Shown here: positions 54,541 to 64,000 of the stretch, one piece after another
Numbering within the stretch: the first letter of the stretch is position 1
Layout: every line of letters starts with the position of its first letter
Origin: Lantana camara
Lineage: Eukaryota; Streptophyta; Magnoliopsida; Lamiales; Verbenaceae
Assembly: GCA_037501455.1 (NCBI GenBank)
Contig: CM074861.1
Span: 91,117,001 to 91,181,000, forward strand
Reading direction: 5' to 3'
Length of the DNA: 64,000 nucleotides
Translations under genes and position numbers: made by a program
Notes under the pieces: model-generated
The model's database searches: none
What the model saw: the letters and a program-made list of their open reading frames with translations, nothing else
What the model was told of the DNA's origin: nothing

Positions 54541-55810
54541 ACTTTTTAATATGCTCGAAAAATAAAAAAGTAAGAAAAAATTTTACAAAGAATTTCCAAA
54601 GCGTTATATATAAGGCAAACAAGATAAATATTGAATAGATTTGAGGAATGAATTGATGGCAGAATGTAACAAACTATTAAAACAAGAAGATATTATTCGG
54701 TTTCAAAATGACTCCAATTCAGGGATAAAAATGCACGCTTCTTTCATCTCTCAAACATAACCAAAAGGAGGAATTGGATAAATGCTTAAAAATAGGTGAT
54801 GAATGGAATAATGACCAACTGAAGCAACACACTTGGGAGTACTACACGAAACTATTCGATGGATATATCATCAGAGAGGTCAAGAACCCTAAGGCGGTAG
54901 TGGAAAGATAATTTGGCAGGAACGACTCAAATGAGGAAACCCTAAAGGTAGTGAAGAGCATCCACCCATATAAAATGTTAGGATCAGATGGTTTCCGAGC
55001 ATACTTTTTCAAGACCTATTAAGACAAATAAGAGACTCTCAGTGGTAAAATTCATTAATGATTGCATGGAGAGAAAATCAATTCCCATGGAGGCTTGACA
55101 AACGTTTATTTGCCAAATTTCAAAAGTTAATGCTCCAAAAAAAATAAACGAATTTTGACCCATTACGTTGTGCAATGTATTGCTCAAAATAATCATCAAG
55201 ATGATTTACTCCAGCGTAGGCCATATATCAATAAAATTATGAGCCCGAACTAGACTAACTTCATTACCAACCGAAGTAGCCATGACAATATCTTGGTACT
55301 TCAAGAAGTGTTACAAATGTTATATCACTCCAAAGACAAAAAGGACGCATGGTGCAAAAATTGGATCTTGAAAAGACGTACGACAAAGTTTGGTGGAATT
55401 TTCTCAGGGAAACTCTAACTTTATTTGAATTCCCAACAAAATCATCAATATCATCATGAGCGAAGTGGAGGGGATAAAACCGAAGATTCTATGGATTGGT
55501 GAATTGACCGAGGCTATACGAATAACATGTGGCATTAGACAAGGGGATCCACTCTCACTTTTTTGGTTTGTGTTTTGTATGGAAAGATTTATGTATATGA
55601 TTGAGAAAATTGTTTCGACCAAATGACGGAGGCCAATTGCAAGATGTCGGGGAGACCCTTAGATCTCACACTTGCTTTTTGTGGAGGACTTAATATTTTG
55701 AGCCAAAAATTACCGTGGATGGAGCAATGTGCATTTAAAGTGAGATTTAGGCATTTGCAAGGTATCAGGCCTCAAATTGAACTTGAGCAAATCACACGTA
55801 TTGTTCGCAC
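54540..55810 (+). pseudogene. L1-type LINE ORF2 relic, copy 3
   Basis: Corresponds to copy 1 from about 14830 onward. Recognisable blocks: NKLLKQEDIIRFQ (about 54670), GSDGFRAYFF (about 54985), a stretch like PITLCNVLLK (about 55160), VQKLDLEKTYDKVWWNFLRE (about 55350) and ITCGIRQGDPLSLFWFVFCM (about 55525-55585), typical RT motifs. Stops and frameshifts throughout. Confidence 0.8.
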
Positions 55811-56053
55811 CTTATGTGTCAAATAATTTAGAACAACAGGTTAGTGGAATTTTGAGCCCAAACTAGAGTAGCGTCATTCCCAGCTGACATACTCATTATA
55901 ATATCTTGATGTTTCAAGAAGTATTATGAATGATACATCACCCCAAAGACAAAAAAAAAAAAAAAAAGGTATGGTGATAAAATTGAATCGGTATGAGCAG
56001 ACTGGAGGGGATACAACTGATGATTTTATGGCATGGTGAACCAACGGAGGATC
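55811..56053 (+). pseudogene. LINE relic, partial fourth copy
   Basis: After about 55840 the phrases of 55230-55330 recur (TTTTGAGCCCAAACTAGAGT; ATATCTTGATGTTTCAAGAA), followed by an A run at 55952-55968. This is another partial copy or an internal duplication. It is cut at 56054 by the start of a long LTR. Confidence 0.6.
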
Positions 56054-56940
56054 TGTAATGCCCCGCTTTTTCCCTTTTTTGCATTCTGTGATATTATATG
56101 AATTTTATAACATTAGATGCATTTTTATTTCCATGAACTTATATGAAATTATTGTTAACGTGAGAATTTATGTGAATTAATTGCTAACGTGTCTAATTGT
56201 TTGTAAGTCACCTTACTTGATCATTTCTTAAATGTGAGGATTTAATTGCATCAATATGAATGAAGTTAATTGATCATTTTCCATGAGATGAAACTTGATT
56301 GCATGACTTTAAATATTCCAAGGACTAAAGTGCAAAATATGGTGATTCATGCTTGTTAGTGGAACACTTTATAAAATATCTTTTGCATTTCATCTCTCAC
56401 ATTTCATTCATCAATTTGACCAAGGATCACACACACTTACACACACTCATTTATGATCCAAACACCAAGAAAGAAGGAAGGAGATTTCATCAAGTTCAAG
56501 TTAATTTCAAGGAGGAATTTCATACTTTGAAGCATCATCATACCATCATTCCTTCTCTTATTCCATTCTTTCAAGGTATATGTATGAGATATGTGATGAA
56601 TCCTTGAATGGTATATGAAGTAGGGTTGAGGATTATTATGTGATAACTTGTTTACAAGTGATTAGAGGCATGATCATGAGCATTATAGTTGGAAACTTGC
56701 ATGAATTCTTGAGTTGTATGAAGGTTGGAGGCTATGGAAATATATGGGTTTGTTGGATGAGTTTTGGATGATCAAAGCATGTTTCCTTGGATTAAATGTG
56801 TTCTAAATGATATATTTGAACCATATATATGTTATACGTTAGTTTTGAGTTGATTATTGCCTTGGTTTGGTGTTGGGAAGACTTGGGAGCCAATTCCCAT
56901 GTATATCCCCTATTTTTGCCCCTTTTCCAGCCCAGAAAGG

Positions 56941-57030
56941 TTCCCGGGCGGGTACTTTTTGTCCAGAAAAGCTTCTGGACAGCTTTCCCCGGCCGGGGAA
57001 CTTTTCTCCCTGAACTTTACCTGGCCGGGT
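56941..57030. repeat. Palindromic-word cluster in LTR A
   Basis: TTCCCGGGCGGGTA (56941-56954), an inverted repeat GTCCAGAA...TTCTGGAC (about 56961-56980), the perfect palindrome TTCCCCGGCCGGGGAA (56985-57000) and ACCTGGCCGGGT (57019-57030). ACTCCGATTGACCC follows at 57045. Confidence 0.75.
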
Positions 57031-58489
57031 ACCCCCTCATCCGAACTCCGATTGACCCGAATTTTGAACCCTTAGAAACCTCTTGAAGTCTAGAATACTC
57101 TCAATTGGAATCATCTCATTATCCTTTCTAATTTGTGAGATATAATCAACCCTTTTTGGTGTTGCCACTTCACCAAAAATCTGTATTCACCCAACTTCAA
57201 GCTTACGCCATTTTCTCCTCGCTTTGAACTAGAAGACGAGCCATATATCATCGGAAAGTTCTATGTGTCTAGTTTTATATCCAATAAATAAAACTCAATT
57301 TCAAATTCTAGAACTCAAGATATTCTAGTTTTCCTACAGCACGCGCATTTTGGAAAACTGCCAGTTTTTACCAAACTTTGCCAAAATCCATCATCTTGCA
57401 TTCCTTTCACTCCCTTGGCTCCCGTATGTGACTTATTTGAGTTATATACTTGTTTTATTGACAATTATGCTCTTATTTGACACTCCTTGGTCTTTACTTG
57501 CTTAAGTTGATTGTTTAAATCCGTGCTTGATACGTGAATATGACTATGACATTCCTTAATTGTTATTACATGACATATTGATCATGATCTTGCCGTGCAT
57601 CGTATATGGTTCATACGAGTCGTGTCTCACGTACACTTGTCCTTGTTGCACAGATCATCTTCCCGTTGAAAAGGAGTAGGCTCCATATCTGTATCCTCGT
57701 TACTTTTGTTGGTAAAGGTGAGGTTTAATTGCTAGATATATAGAACCCGTACAACCCCCTATGAGACTTTTGGGCCAAAACTTATATATATATATATAAT
57801 ATTTCCAAAACCTCAAGTGATTGCAAATGATTATCGTGACACATTGAACTGATCGTGATATCGTGAATTGATCATGTTTTGGCGAGTAATCGTGTATCGT
57901 GCATTGTGGGCCCGAGGGTTAGTGTATGAGGCAACCGGGAAAGCATGGGCTGACGGGTAACTCTGCACTCCCCTCACATCGTGGGGATGAATCCTGAAAG
58001 TAGACTTTTCTCTGACCCCCAGGGTAGCAAAGCTGGCTCTTCGTATCATTGGCATTGGGCAGGTAAACTTGGCTACACAACAACTCTTACCAGGAGGTTC
58101 AATGGAGGAAGGAATCCCGTACGTGGGAGTCATGAACCTGATGTACGCCGTGACTGGGTGGTGGAGCCTTGCAATCCCACCATCACAGGAGGGAAAAGGA
58201 GATCGTGAAACTACTAATTGTGTACTGTAATAACTTGAATGATCACCAATGAATTGAAACCTAAATATTGCATTGTTCACTGTCGGAGTAAAGGTTAGAA
58301 AATTACCCTCACTCGTCGGGCCACTGAATAAATTGATTGAAAGTGATTAAGGTGTTAAATTGGATAGTTGTAATCTCGAACGATGATTATTGTATTATTG
58401 AACTTATATCGTTTTGTTCCTTTTCTAAAACTTCACCCGAGGTTATGACTTTCATGTTATCTGCGCTAAAATTTATTTATGCCCCTCAC

Positions 58490-58508
58490 TCAGTCTTTCA
58501 TAGACTGA
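58490..58508 (+). promoter_or_regulatory. Conserved stem-loop in LTR A
   Basis: TCAGTCT-TTCAT-AGACTGA: 7-bp perfect stem, 5-nt loop. Followed by CTTTTCAGTTTTGCAG-type sequence. Confidence 0.65.
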
Positions 58509-59762
58509 AACCTCACTTTTCAGTTTTGCAGGGCGTGCTCGAGTCGAGTCCAGTCTTTAGATTCGAGTCAAGCATGGTTCATTTCCATTTTGATGTATAT
58601 GTTATTGATATGACTCATTATGATATTTTGAAGATTATATATTGACATACTTGTGAGATAGACATGAATGTTATTGATATATATATTATGCTTCCACCTT
58701 ACTAGTTATGCATGGTTGTTGTTATTTGTTTGAGGGTTAGTCCCCCCTAGCTAGAGTGTTGTTTCTTTTATTGTCACCCGTTCGCTAAAGTCTTAGTTCA
58801 TGTACGGATCATCCATTTCGTATGTGGATTGAGCTATAGTGCGGGGGATGTGGCTACCTTGCGTTCTGTGTAACGCCCCGATTTTTCCATTTATGAATTA
58901 TGTGATATTATATAAATTTCATAACATTATATGCATTATATTTCTAAGAATTTATATATGAATGGTCGTTAATGTGAATTTACATGAATTAAATTGCTAA
59001 TGCGACTAATGCTCCTACGTGTCTTTAGTTGATCATTTATACAAATGTGTGGATTTAATTACACAACATGAAATGGTTTCAATTGATCTTTTACCATGAG
59101 ACAATACTTGATTGCATTAATTAAGATATTCCAAGGACCTAAGTGCAAAATGTGGTGACTCATGCATATTAGTGGAAGAATCATGTAAATACCTTTTATC
59201 TCTTCCATGACATTCCATTCATTCCATCTCTTGAGAAAACATATACACATTGGCTCCCATTTTCTCACGATCAAAGCTCAAGAGAAGAAGAAGGAAGTTT
59301 CATCATTTTTCAAGCTAAAATTCAAAGGAAATTGCATATCTTGGGAGCATCTTCATCATCATCATCATCTCATCTTTATTATTTCTTCCATTTCAAGGTA
59401 TATATATGAGTATGTGAAGAATTTATTAAGTTGGTTATTGAGTAGAGCTTGGTGACTTTGTGTGATTCCTTGTTTATTCATGGTTAGAAGTATGATTATG
59501 ATCAATAGACTTGAAGACTTGCATGAATTTATGAGTTCTATGGAAGTTTATGACATGAATTTGTGTGGGTTTGTTGGATGAATTCTTATGAATCAAAGCA
59601 TGTTTCCAAGGAGTATATGATGCATAATTGATACATATGAGTTTTATGCATGATATATGGTTGTGTTAGATGATTTTGGGTGAGTTTTGGTGTGACTTTA
59701 CTCCCTTTTCCTTCCCTCCCCTGTTTTCCCTGTTTCTTCTCGGTTTTCAGCTGAAAATGCTC

Positions 59763-59884
59763 TACCCGGCCGGGTAAATTCATGAAGAAAAAGTACCCGG
59801 GCGGGTAGATTAGTCCAGTGGGTTTTTTTGCACTTTTTCCCCGGCCGGGTAAATTTTGACTTGTACTTTCCCCGGCCGGTTACC
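59763..59884. repeat. Palindromic-word cluster in LTR B
   Basis: TACCCGGCCGGGTA (59763-59776, perfect), TACCCGGGCGGGTA (59794-59807), TTCCCCGGCCGGGTAA (59837-59852) and TTTCCCCGGCCGGTTACC (about 59867-59884). CTCGGATTGACC follows at about 59897. Confidence 0.78.
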
Positions 59885-61328
59885 TCCTCAAATAAACTCG
59901 GATTGACCTGATTTTTAACTTGTTGGAAACCTCTTGAAGTCTAGAACAATCTTCAATTGGAATAATCTCAATATATTTTGTCATTTGTGAGTTATTATCA
60001 ATTCTTTTAGGTGTCGCCACTTTCACAAAAAACTGCACTCGCCTAACTTCAAGCTTACGCCATTTTCTCCTCACTTTGAACTAGAAAACGATGCATTATA
60101 TTCCGAAAGGTCTTTGTGTCTAGTTTCATATCCAATAAGTAAAACTTAATTCCCACTTCTAGAATTAAAGATAATCCAGTTTTCCCTCAGCATGTACGTT
60201 TCTTAAAATTGTCCTTCTTTACCAAACTTCCCCAAAACCTTCCTTATTGCATTCCTTTCACTCTCTTGGCTCCCATATGTGAATTATATGATATTTATAC
60301 TTGATTAATTGATAAGTATGCTCCTACTTGACACTTCTTGGTACTTAATTGCTCAAACGTTATTGGTTGACTTCATGCTTTATATGAATTGAACTTTAAA
60401 TAATTGAATGATATGAATACATGATTTCTTGTTATTAATTTCACCTCTTAGGTGTTATTTGGTGTTTATACATGCTTAGTGTTAATTGATTGTTTGGTTT
60501 TATTTAAATTATATGAACATTGCAGTGCTTCATACTTGGTCTCATATTGAGTCATGTCTCACGAGTTCCTACTATTCCCTTTCTTGTCCAGTTTTTCTCC
60601 AGGGCGGAGACCATGGATCGTGTGGGCATTGTCTTGTACCCTTATCTTGTCCCGTCGTTCGTCAGGTGAGGTTTAAATTCTAGCTACTTAGAACCCTTAC
60701 AACCCTACGTGTGTTTTCGGCCAAAAGTATATGTATATGTATATGTATAGTTTTCAAATCTTATTGATTTACAACGGATTTAATGAATTGAACGTATTGA
60801 TTGATTGAATGTTTTGGTGAGTAACTACTGTTCACGTTGGGCCCCGAGGGTAGTGTATTGAGCCAACCGAGGAAGCAAGGGCTGACGGGGAACTCTTGCA
60901 CTACCCTCACCATTGTGGGATCACCTCTGAATCCACCAGGAGGTTTGGTGGAGGAAGAAATCCCGTGCATGGGAGTTATGTTCCCGACGTACACCATGAT
61001 TGGATGGTTGGGTCTTACAAGCCCGCCATCACCCAGAGGAAGAAGGATGTATTGATTGAAATTGCTAATTGTGCGCGGAATTGTTTGTGTGATCACCTAA
61101 CTCACTAATGAATTGAATGATTGTACACTTTTGGTGAAAGGTTGGAGATTTGCCCTCACTCGCCGGGCCACGTATTGAAGTGATCGTGATTGAATTATTA
61201 AATTGATTAGTTGTAATCTCGGGCGAGTCCTACTTTTCTATTGAACTTATATTGCCTTCTTTTATAAAATCTTACCCGAGATTATAGCTTGTATGGTAAT
61301 TGCGCATATATTTATTTATACCCCTCGC

Positions 61329-61347
61329 TCAGTCCGTGTTGGACTGA
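61329..61347 (+). promoter_or_regulatory. Conserved stem-loop in LTR B
   Basis: TCAGTCC-GTGTT-GGACTGA: 7-bp perfect stem, 5-nt loop. Compared with LTR A, the innermost T-A pair is replaced by C-G, keeping the pairing. Confidence 0.65.
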
Positions 61348-61753
61348 CCCCTCAACTTTTCAGTTTTGCAGGATCGAGCTAGGCGGGAATTAGAGTCTAG
61401 CTTGTGTTTTATTCGGGTCTAGCACTTTACCTCAAATTTTGGTTCATGTATTGATACTTCTTAAATTTTGTATTATGCCTTATTCATGTTGGATACGATA
61501 TTGTATTGATATGTAAATGTTGGTATCTATTAGTAAATATGTAAATATGGTACCTATAAGTATTGAATGTTATTGGTTCAGTTTTTATTGCTCCGAATTG
61601 TTTATTGGTATTAATTGAGGGTACCCGCCTAGCTTTTGAGTTTTTTATTGTCACCCGTTCGCTATAGTTTTGGTTCATGTACGGATCATCCATTTCGTAT
61701 GTGGACTGAGCTATAGTGCGGGGGTGTGGCATCTCGACGTTCCGGGTGTTACA

Positions 61754-64000
61754 TCTTAGGTGGTATCAGAGCCCGGTTGCAAAACCGAGGTTCTCGTGTC
61801 GTGTCCTGTGAGTCTAAGTCGTACGGCATAGGGTTATTTTGATAATTTGCGACTCTTGCATCTTATTTGGAACTACTTGAACTTATTTGAATCCATTTGA
61901 ACTTACCTGAATATCTTTGAGCTACCTGATGATTTGTGCATGACGTTGATTCATGTTATTACTTGATGATTAATTGACCTTCTACGGCTTGGAATTTATG
62001 TGTTTAACGTGTTTTACTTTAAATCTTATTGAGTTACGGTTGTATTTTGCATCAAATCTATGTCCTTGGCATCAATTATGCGGCATGAGCATGTATTAAC
62101 TGCATGCATTTATTCTTGAGATGGTTGTGAGTTCAGGTTATGAAGATAATATCAAACCACGGCCAATCTTTACGACAACCTCAACCTATTATAAGATATT
62201 TTCTATAGGCTAGAAGGGTAAAGGAACGCACCGGGGAAAAATTTATCCAATGATTCAAGAGCTGTGGTCTTCATTCATCAAGTTAAGATTTAAGTCATAA
62301 GGTTCGGATAGAAGAAGTAATTGTGGGAGTAATTCACAAGCTCTAGAAAGTTAGAGGAAAGTTCTCCAACTATGGTATCAAGGGTGAACCTCAATATGGT
62401 GGAAAGTTGGGGTGTAATGATTTTATTCATAAGATCCACATGTATGTCACGCTAGGAAAACTTTTCAACTGAATATTTGTAGGAACCTTCACCCATGAGA
62501 AAAGTGAGCAAAGTCTCGAAGACGTTTAGGTTGGGAGTTCCAACACCAAGAGGTGATGTTATAACTTGCAAAATAGACACGTGGGTTTACATTATAAAAG
62601 AGGGTGATCAGCCGGGCTTAGGAGACTTATTTAACTCAAGGAAGAGGTGAAGGAGATTTTAGGGTACGAATAATTCAAGGTTCAGATTTGTGAGCAAATT
62701 GAGGATCTTCGGTTCGTTGGAACAAAAATCAAGGTGTGAGAAGAAAGTAACTCAAGTGATTCATGTCGAAGTAAGAATTGGAAATTAAGTTTAGGATGAG
62801 TCGAGACCCTTCGAGCTTTGAAATAGGATTTGGATCAACTTGGAAAATTTAAGAAGTTGAGCGATGTTTGGTTCATAAAAATGATAAATTGGAAGGATGG
62901 AATAACGAGGTAATTGAGGTAGGTCTACAAGGAATTGAAATATTTTGGAGTTCGGGTTAAGAAAGAAGTCGGATGGGAAGAGTTAAAGAGAACGACTGAT
63001 ATGGCGATTTCAAGTTATGGTAAACTAAAGCGCTAAAGATTCTACCTTCGGTCAGATTGAGTTTATTTTCCATATCCAAGCTAATTGTCGTATTGAACAG
63101 TTGAATTGGAAGATATGGAGCAACAAGGGAATCGATAAAGAAAGGCGAGGAATTTATAAAGGAAAATTAGGTGCTCCAGTGTAAGCAATTGGAGGGTGAG
63201 TCCATTTAACTATTCGCACTCATAAAGGATAAACCGAGGACTTCAATGGAGGTGATGGCTAGGGAAGAATTCAGATAACAATTAGAGATTACTTCTTCGA
63301 AAGAAGGCAAGGTATCAATTGCATTGAAGTGGAAGTATTTGAGCAAGAATCATAATTTTGGTTATAAAGTTATGCGAACGGATACAAGAAAACTTTGATG
63401 AAGAAGATGTTCAAAAAGGAGGTTCGAGCAACACTTAGAAATCAATATTTTAGAAGGAATGTTTGGGGACAGAATCGAGTTCAAGAAATTTCCATTCTCA
63501 AGTAATGGAAATGTGCAAGTTGATGTTAGGGACTTTGAAGAATTGGAAGACCGTGGGTAACAAGAAATGACCAACCAATTCGAGGCATGATTGTAAATCA
63601 ACAAACAAGGAACAAGTGTTAAGCTAATAGATGCAACTACGGTGACAGGTTCAACGCATTCATAAGCACGTGCATCATACATTATTTTAAATCGTTTATA
63701 TCCTACCATTTATATGCGTATATTAATTGAGCTTAACTATTCTAATGTGTTACATCCTTAATTAGTTACAAGTGTGTTATGTGCATCGGCATCTTAACCC
63801 AACATGCATTTTAAGTGTTTTCTTGATAGGAACTCTCCCCACCCCACTTATCAAGCAATACTTCAACCGAGACACAACCGAATCATGATAAGGAAAATAA
63901 AGGGATGGCAAAGTATGGGTCAAAAGGAAAAGAGTAGTTGAGAGGGCGGGGAAAGTAGTCGGAAGTTGGAATGAAAGAAGTGGGTCACTATTCCTATCAA
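61754..64000 (+). mobile_element. Non-coding interior of a LARD-like element, open at window end
   Basis: 2.2 kb after the PBS contain no ORF that resembles gag or pol in any frame. The sequence is purine-rich on the plus strand (many GAAG, GGAA and AAGG phrases, about 62140-63650) and shows no repeats that I can see. With its 2.9-kb LTR it fits a large retrotransposon derivative that borrows proteins from a related chromovirus. The 3' LTR lies beyond the window. An alternative is an autonomous element with a very long leader. Confidence 0.55.
61761..61773 (+). other. Primer-binding site after LTR B
   Basis: TGGTATCAGAGCC, initiator tRNA-Met type. The bases after it (CGGTTGCAAAACCGAGGTT, then GTCGTGTCC and CGGCATAGG) match the leader of the chromovirus at 18006-23270. 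Confidence 0.88.

Larger units (their letters stand above)
56054..58868 (+). mobile_element. Long LTR A (2.8 kb), chromovirus-like
   Basis: Starts TGTAATGCCCCGC and reaches the GTGCGGGGGATGTGG module at about 58836. It then runs into TTGCGTTCTG and, without a clean TTACA end, into the next LTR. It aligns with LTR B over its whole length at perhaps 70% identity by eye, so the two are separate insertions or family members and not an identical pair. Contains palindromic words at 56941-57030 and a hairpin at 58490-58508. Inserted into a LINE relic. Confidence 0.75.
58869..61753 (+). repeat. Long LTR B (2885 bp), 5' LTR of a probable LARD
   Basis: Starts TGTAACGCCCCGA, carries the GTGCGGGGGTGTGG module near 61714 and ends GGGTGTTACA. 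A primer-binding site follows 7 bp later, so it is a 5' LTR. Contains palindromic words at 59763-59884 and a hairpin at 61329-61347. Confidence 0.85.

Noticed and set aside
55952..55968. A17 run as the poly(A) tail of a LINE
   Set aside because: It sits inside the RT-coding relic (after CCCCAAAGAC) and coding-type sequence continues after it; more likely local slippage.
57831..58280. 149-codon minus-strand ORF, and similar ORFs at 60761-61096 and 1270-1713
   Set aside because: They lie in LTR sequence, and the aligned LTR copies do not keep the same frames.

Overview
This window is plant nuclear DNA, almost certainly from a eudicot. It holds one ionotropic glutamate receptor-like (GLR) gene with plant-type introns, plant-specific Tat retrotransposons with a second RNase H domain, a chromovirus, a TRIM, a tRNA-derived SINE, L1-type LINE relics and Helitron relics. 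Everything was read by eye; no alignment or database search was run.

Layout. 1-1851 is the 3' part of a long LTR (+). 1852-3131 is unassigned. 3132-4911 is a solo LTR (-) with target duplication CAGTT. 5175-8284 is the GLR gene on the minus strand: four exons with intact splice sites and no internal stop, but the expected first exon (signal peptide and start of the amino-terminal domain) is not in the window. 8285-14800 is AT-rich and made of Helitron-related repeats, a SINE (8911-9038), a foldback MITE (10971-11426), long AT microsatellites and a relic of a Helitron Rep protein (about 14001-14665). 14800-24480 holds two LINE relics in a row. A 473-bp TRIM (15201-15673) interrupts the first and a very young chromovirus (18006-23270, minus) interrupts the second. 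24699-37122 is a complete Tat element on the minus strand (E1). 37123-40422 is AT-rich Helitron-type sequence. 40423-53226 is a second, younger Tat element on the plus strand (E2), inserted at the joint of a roughly 550-bp tandem duplication. 53227-56053 is AT-rich sequence and further LINE relics. 56054-58868 and 58869-61753 are two related but diverged long LTRs placed head to tail. The second is followed by a primer-binding site and an internal region with no gag or pol, so it is probably a large non-autonomous element (LARD) that runs past the window end.

How the parts work together. The GLR would be a plasma-membrane cation channel gated by amino acids, if its first exon exists elsewhere. 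All other coding capacity belongs to mobile elements. The most interesting item is a three-exon gene on the antisense strand of both Tat elements. Its TATA box lies about 290 bp upstream of the ATG in both, and both introns keep the same positions and phases, although the individual copies carry lesions. Introns can persist there because the retrotransposon's genomic RNA is the opposite strand. Other notable signals are copy-specific palindrome clusters at one position in four diverged LTRs, and an LTR hairpin with compensatory base changes.
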